Translations under genes and position numbers: made by a program | Notes under the pieces: model-generated | Seen by the model: the letters and a program-made list of their open reading frames with translations, nothing else | Told to the model about the DNA's origin: nothing | The model's database searches: none | Shown: piece by piece, positions 62,275-64,000 of the stretch | Position numbering within the stretch: the first letter of the stretch is position 1 | Layout: each line of letters begins with the position of its first letter | Source: CAZAOA01 sp964486765 | GTDB taxonomy: Bacteria; Patescibacteriota; UBA1384; XYA2-FULL-43-10 | Length of the DNA: 64,000 bases | Reading direction: 5' to 3' | Assembly: GCA_964486765.1 (NCBI GenBank) | Contig: CAZAOA010000001.1 | Coordinates: 1 to 64,000 of the forward strand

Positions 62275-64000
62275 ATGGAGGTTTTGTTAATCATCATTGT
62301 ATTGGTAGTTCTAGGCGGAGGAGTTTTTGTAATTTCTCAGTATTTTAAGATGTGGAGAAATCGACGATACGATGAGTGGCTAAGTTCTCAAAAGTCCACG
62401 ATGATTCGGATCGATGTACCAAGAAACAACGACAAAGCGCCACTTGCAGCTGAACAGATGTTTGCCTCAATGCACGGAATCTATTCTGATTCAGCAATGT
62501 ACCAAAACCATATCAGTTTTGAGATTGTGTCCCGCGACAAATACATTCAGTTCTATGTCCATATGCCAGTACATTTAAGAGATTTTATAGAGGGGCAGAT
62601 ATATGCTCAATACCCGACAGTAGAGATTCATGATGTTGATGACTACACAACTTCTGTAGATTTAGGATCTATGCAGTTTGCTGGAACTGAACTTTTGACT
62701 ACTAAGGAAGATGTTTACCCAATAAAGCTATTTAACGATTTTGAGGTTGACCCGATCTCGGGGATAACTTCAGTAATGGCAAAATTGAAATCTGATGAAC
62801 AGGTATGGTTGCAGTTCAATATCCGTCCTGTTGGTGACGAATGGCAAGATAAGGGTAACAATTTAATTAATTCAATTAAAACCGGAAAAAGTTCTGGAGC
62901 AAAAGGAACCCTAAAATCTATATGGTCAGTAATTTTTAAGGGGATAAAGATGGTCTTTTTGCAAGCCGTTAGCCCTGGTGCTGAAGTTGCAGAATCAAGT
63001 TCTGAACCACCAAACTTGGCGGGAACGGTTGAAGAAGCACTAAAAGGTATCGAATTTAAAATTATGAAGTTGGGGTACGAGACGAAGATCAGAATTCTTG
63101 CGGTTTCTAAAGATGGTGAAAGTGCAAAAAATAAAGCCCAAGGAATAGCTGCAGCATTTAAGCAGTACAACACTACCAATGCGAATGGCTTCAAATCAAG
63201 CAACATTTCAATCAATGATAAGAGTTTCTTCAATGACTACAAGGAGAGAGAATTTTCTGTTGGCGGTAATATATTTAACATCTCAGAGCTAGCATCGTTA
63301 TACCACTTTCCTCATGAGACCGTTTCAACTCCAAACATAGTTTGGTCCGGGGCGAAAAAAGGTGAGCCACCTGCAAATCTGCCACTTCAAGATAATACCC
63401 CTAAAGATGACTTTACGACGATAGGGGAGACTACTTTTAGAAATGTCTTTAAGCTTTTTGGGATAAAAAGAGATGACAGAAGAAGGCACGTATACATCAT
63501 CGGAAAGTCTGGTGTTGGAAAATCTGTTTTGATGGAGAATATGGCTATTCACGACATACATCAAGGAGAAGGAGTTATAATAGTTGATCCTCATGGTGAG
63601 TTTGCCGAAAAAGTTTTGGCATGTATACCCAAGGAGCGAGAAAATGATGTTATAGTCTTTGATCCTGCAGATCGGTCTTATCCAATAGCTTTCAATCTTT
63701 TGGAAAACGTTGATGATGATTTTAAGGGTATGGTAGCATCTGGATTTGTTGGTATCTTTAAGAAAATATTTGGACATTCTTGGGGTCCACGATTAGAACA
63801 TATATTGAGAAATACTGTTTTAGCGCTACTCGATTATGAAAACTCAACTATGCTAGACATCCCAAGGATGCTGACAGAGGAACATTTTCGGGAGAAAGTC
63901 GTAAAGCAAGTTAAAGATACAGTTATTCGAGAATTCTGGATGGGTGAATTTGCTCAATACGATGCAAAGTTTAGGACAGAAGCAGTTTCTCCGATTTTGA
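62275..64000 (+). CDS. Second DUF87/TraG-VirD4-type ATPase (3' end outside window)
   Basis: 575 residues are visible and the frame is open to the window end. N-terminal membrane span (about 4-22, LIIIVLVVLGGGVFVISQYF), a long middle region, SELASLYHFPHETVSTPNIV matching ELASIYHMPNRFVDTPNID of the protein at 57705, the same PPANLP linker, and Walker A YIIGKSGVGKSVLMENMAI, then VIIVDPHGEFAEKVL. The Walker B part lies beyond the window. Clearly a paralogue of the first ATPase; the Walker A lysine and serine differ only slightly. Probably part of the same translocation system. Confidence 0.8.
   Translation, partial: MEVLLIIIVLVVLGGGVFVISQYFKMWRNRRYDEWLSSQKSTMIRIDVPRNNDKAPLAAEQMFASMHGIYSDSAMYQNHISFEIVSRDKYIQFYVHMPVHLRDFIEGQIYAQYPTVEIHDVDDYTTSVDLGSMQFAGTELLTTKEDVYPIKLFNDFEVDPISGITSVMAKLKSDEQVWLQFNIRPVGDEWQDKGNNLINSIKTGKSSGAKGTLKSIWSVIFKGIKMVFLQAVSPGAEVAESSSEPPNLAGTVEEALKGIEFKIMKLGYETKIRILAVSKDGESAKNKAQGIAAAFKQYNTTNANGFKSSNISINDKSFFNDYKEREFSVGGNIFNISELASLYHFPHETVSTPNIVWSGAKKGEPPANLPLQDNTPKDDFTTIGETTFRNVFKLFGIKRDDRRRHVYIIGKSGVGKSVLMENMAIHDIHQGEGVIIVDPHGEFAEKVLACIPKERENDVIVFDPADRSYPIAFNLLENVDDDFKGMVASGFVGIFKKIFGHSWGPRLEHILRNTVLALLDYENSTMLDIPRMLTEEHFREKVVKQVKDTVIREFWMGEFAQYDAKFRTEAVSPIL

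Noticed and set aside
57705..64000. A complete conjugative type IV secretion system or integrated plasmid
   Set aside because: Only TraG/VirD4-like ATPases are seen; no relaxase, VirB4, VirB6, integrase or origin of transfer is visible within the window.

Overview
The window is about 64 kb of a low-GC (by eye high-30s %) bacterial scaffold. Its small single-copy housekeeping genes, lysine-rich ribosomal protein extensions, mini-Mfd, cupin-type glucose-6-phosphate isomerase, monoderm-like type IV pilus cluster and DUF87/TraG-type ATPases point to a Patescibacteria/CPR lineage; the exact phylum cannot be told from sequence alone. Genes end normally at TGA and a release factor 2 gene is present, so UGA is a stop codon here. 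Five runs of N (11916-11925, 37105-37114, 47963-47972, 56619-56718, 62229-62238) are scaffold joins; they cut pilB, cysS/dus and a repeat-rich gene, and their true lengths are unknown.

Layout. 1-1.8 kb: end of a TPR protein, four tRNAs (Thr-GGT, Tyr, Thr-TGT, Trp), a GIY-YIG protein and rpmG; two of the tRNAs have broken copies of their own ends beside them. 1.8-5.4 kb: small accessory genes and purN. 5.4-19.2 kb: a type IV pilus locus with two exported proteins, pilN, pilO, pilB, pilT, pilC, prepilin peptidase and six pilin-like proteins. 19.2-21.1 kb: trpS, rnhA and a DUF167 gene. 21.1-26.3 kb: a SpoVS-like protein divergent from ileS, then rodA. 26.4-28.2 kb: rplU-secE-nusG-rplK. 28.6-38.9 kb: short mfd, dprA, topA, recR, cysS, dus and cupin pgi. 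39-44 kb: secreted proteins including a collagen-like one and an LPKTG-anchored surface protein. 44-51 kb: prfB, an M50-like protease, ybaB, pth, rplA, rplJ, rplL and tgt. 51.2-52.9 kb: a collagen-like gene behind a long hairpin-rich leader. 53-64 kb: a putative secretion or DNA-handling locus with two paralogous membrane-anchored ATPases, large repeat proteins and a sigma-region-4/HARE-HTH protein.

The most striking theme is that short dispersed repeats have entered conserved genes in frame: ribosomal protein L7/L12, CysRS (two), IleRS, TopA and Tgt (three), plus a long repeat-rich protein. One 63-bp palindromic unit is shared almost unchanged by rplL and the gene at 56.3 kb and encodes the same peptide in both. 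This resembles the Rickettsia palindromic elements, but in a different lineage and with several unrelated repeat families at once.

A second theme is a set of stand-alone genes visibly richer in GC than their neighbours (SpoVS-like, 30.7 kb, 39.4-41.5 kb, 49.5 kb, 51.8 kb). Most have purine-rich ribosome binding sites and strong hairpin terminators, and two have leaders of 400 bases or more with elaborate hairpins. They look like separately acquired, separately regulated secreted or regulatory proteins. Promoters are easy to recognise by eye (TTGACA-like, 17-base spacer, TATAAT-like), and trpS and prfB (possibly dprA) appear to be transcribed without a leader.
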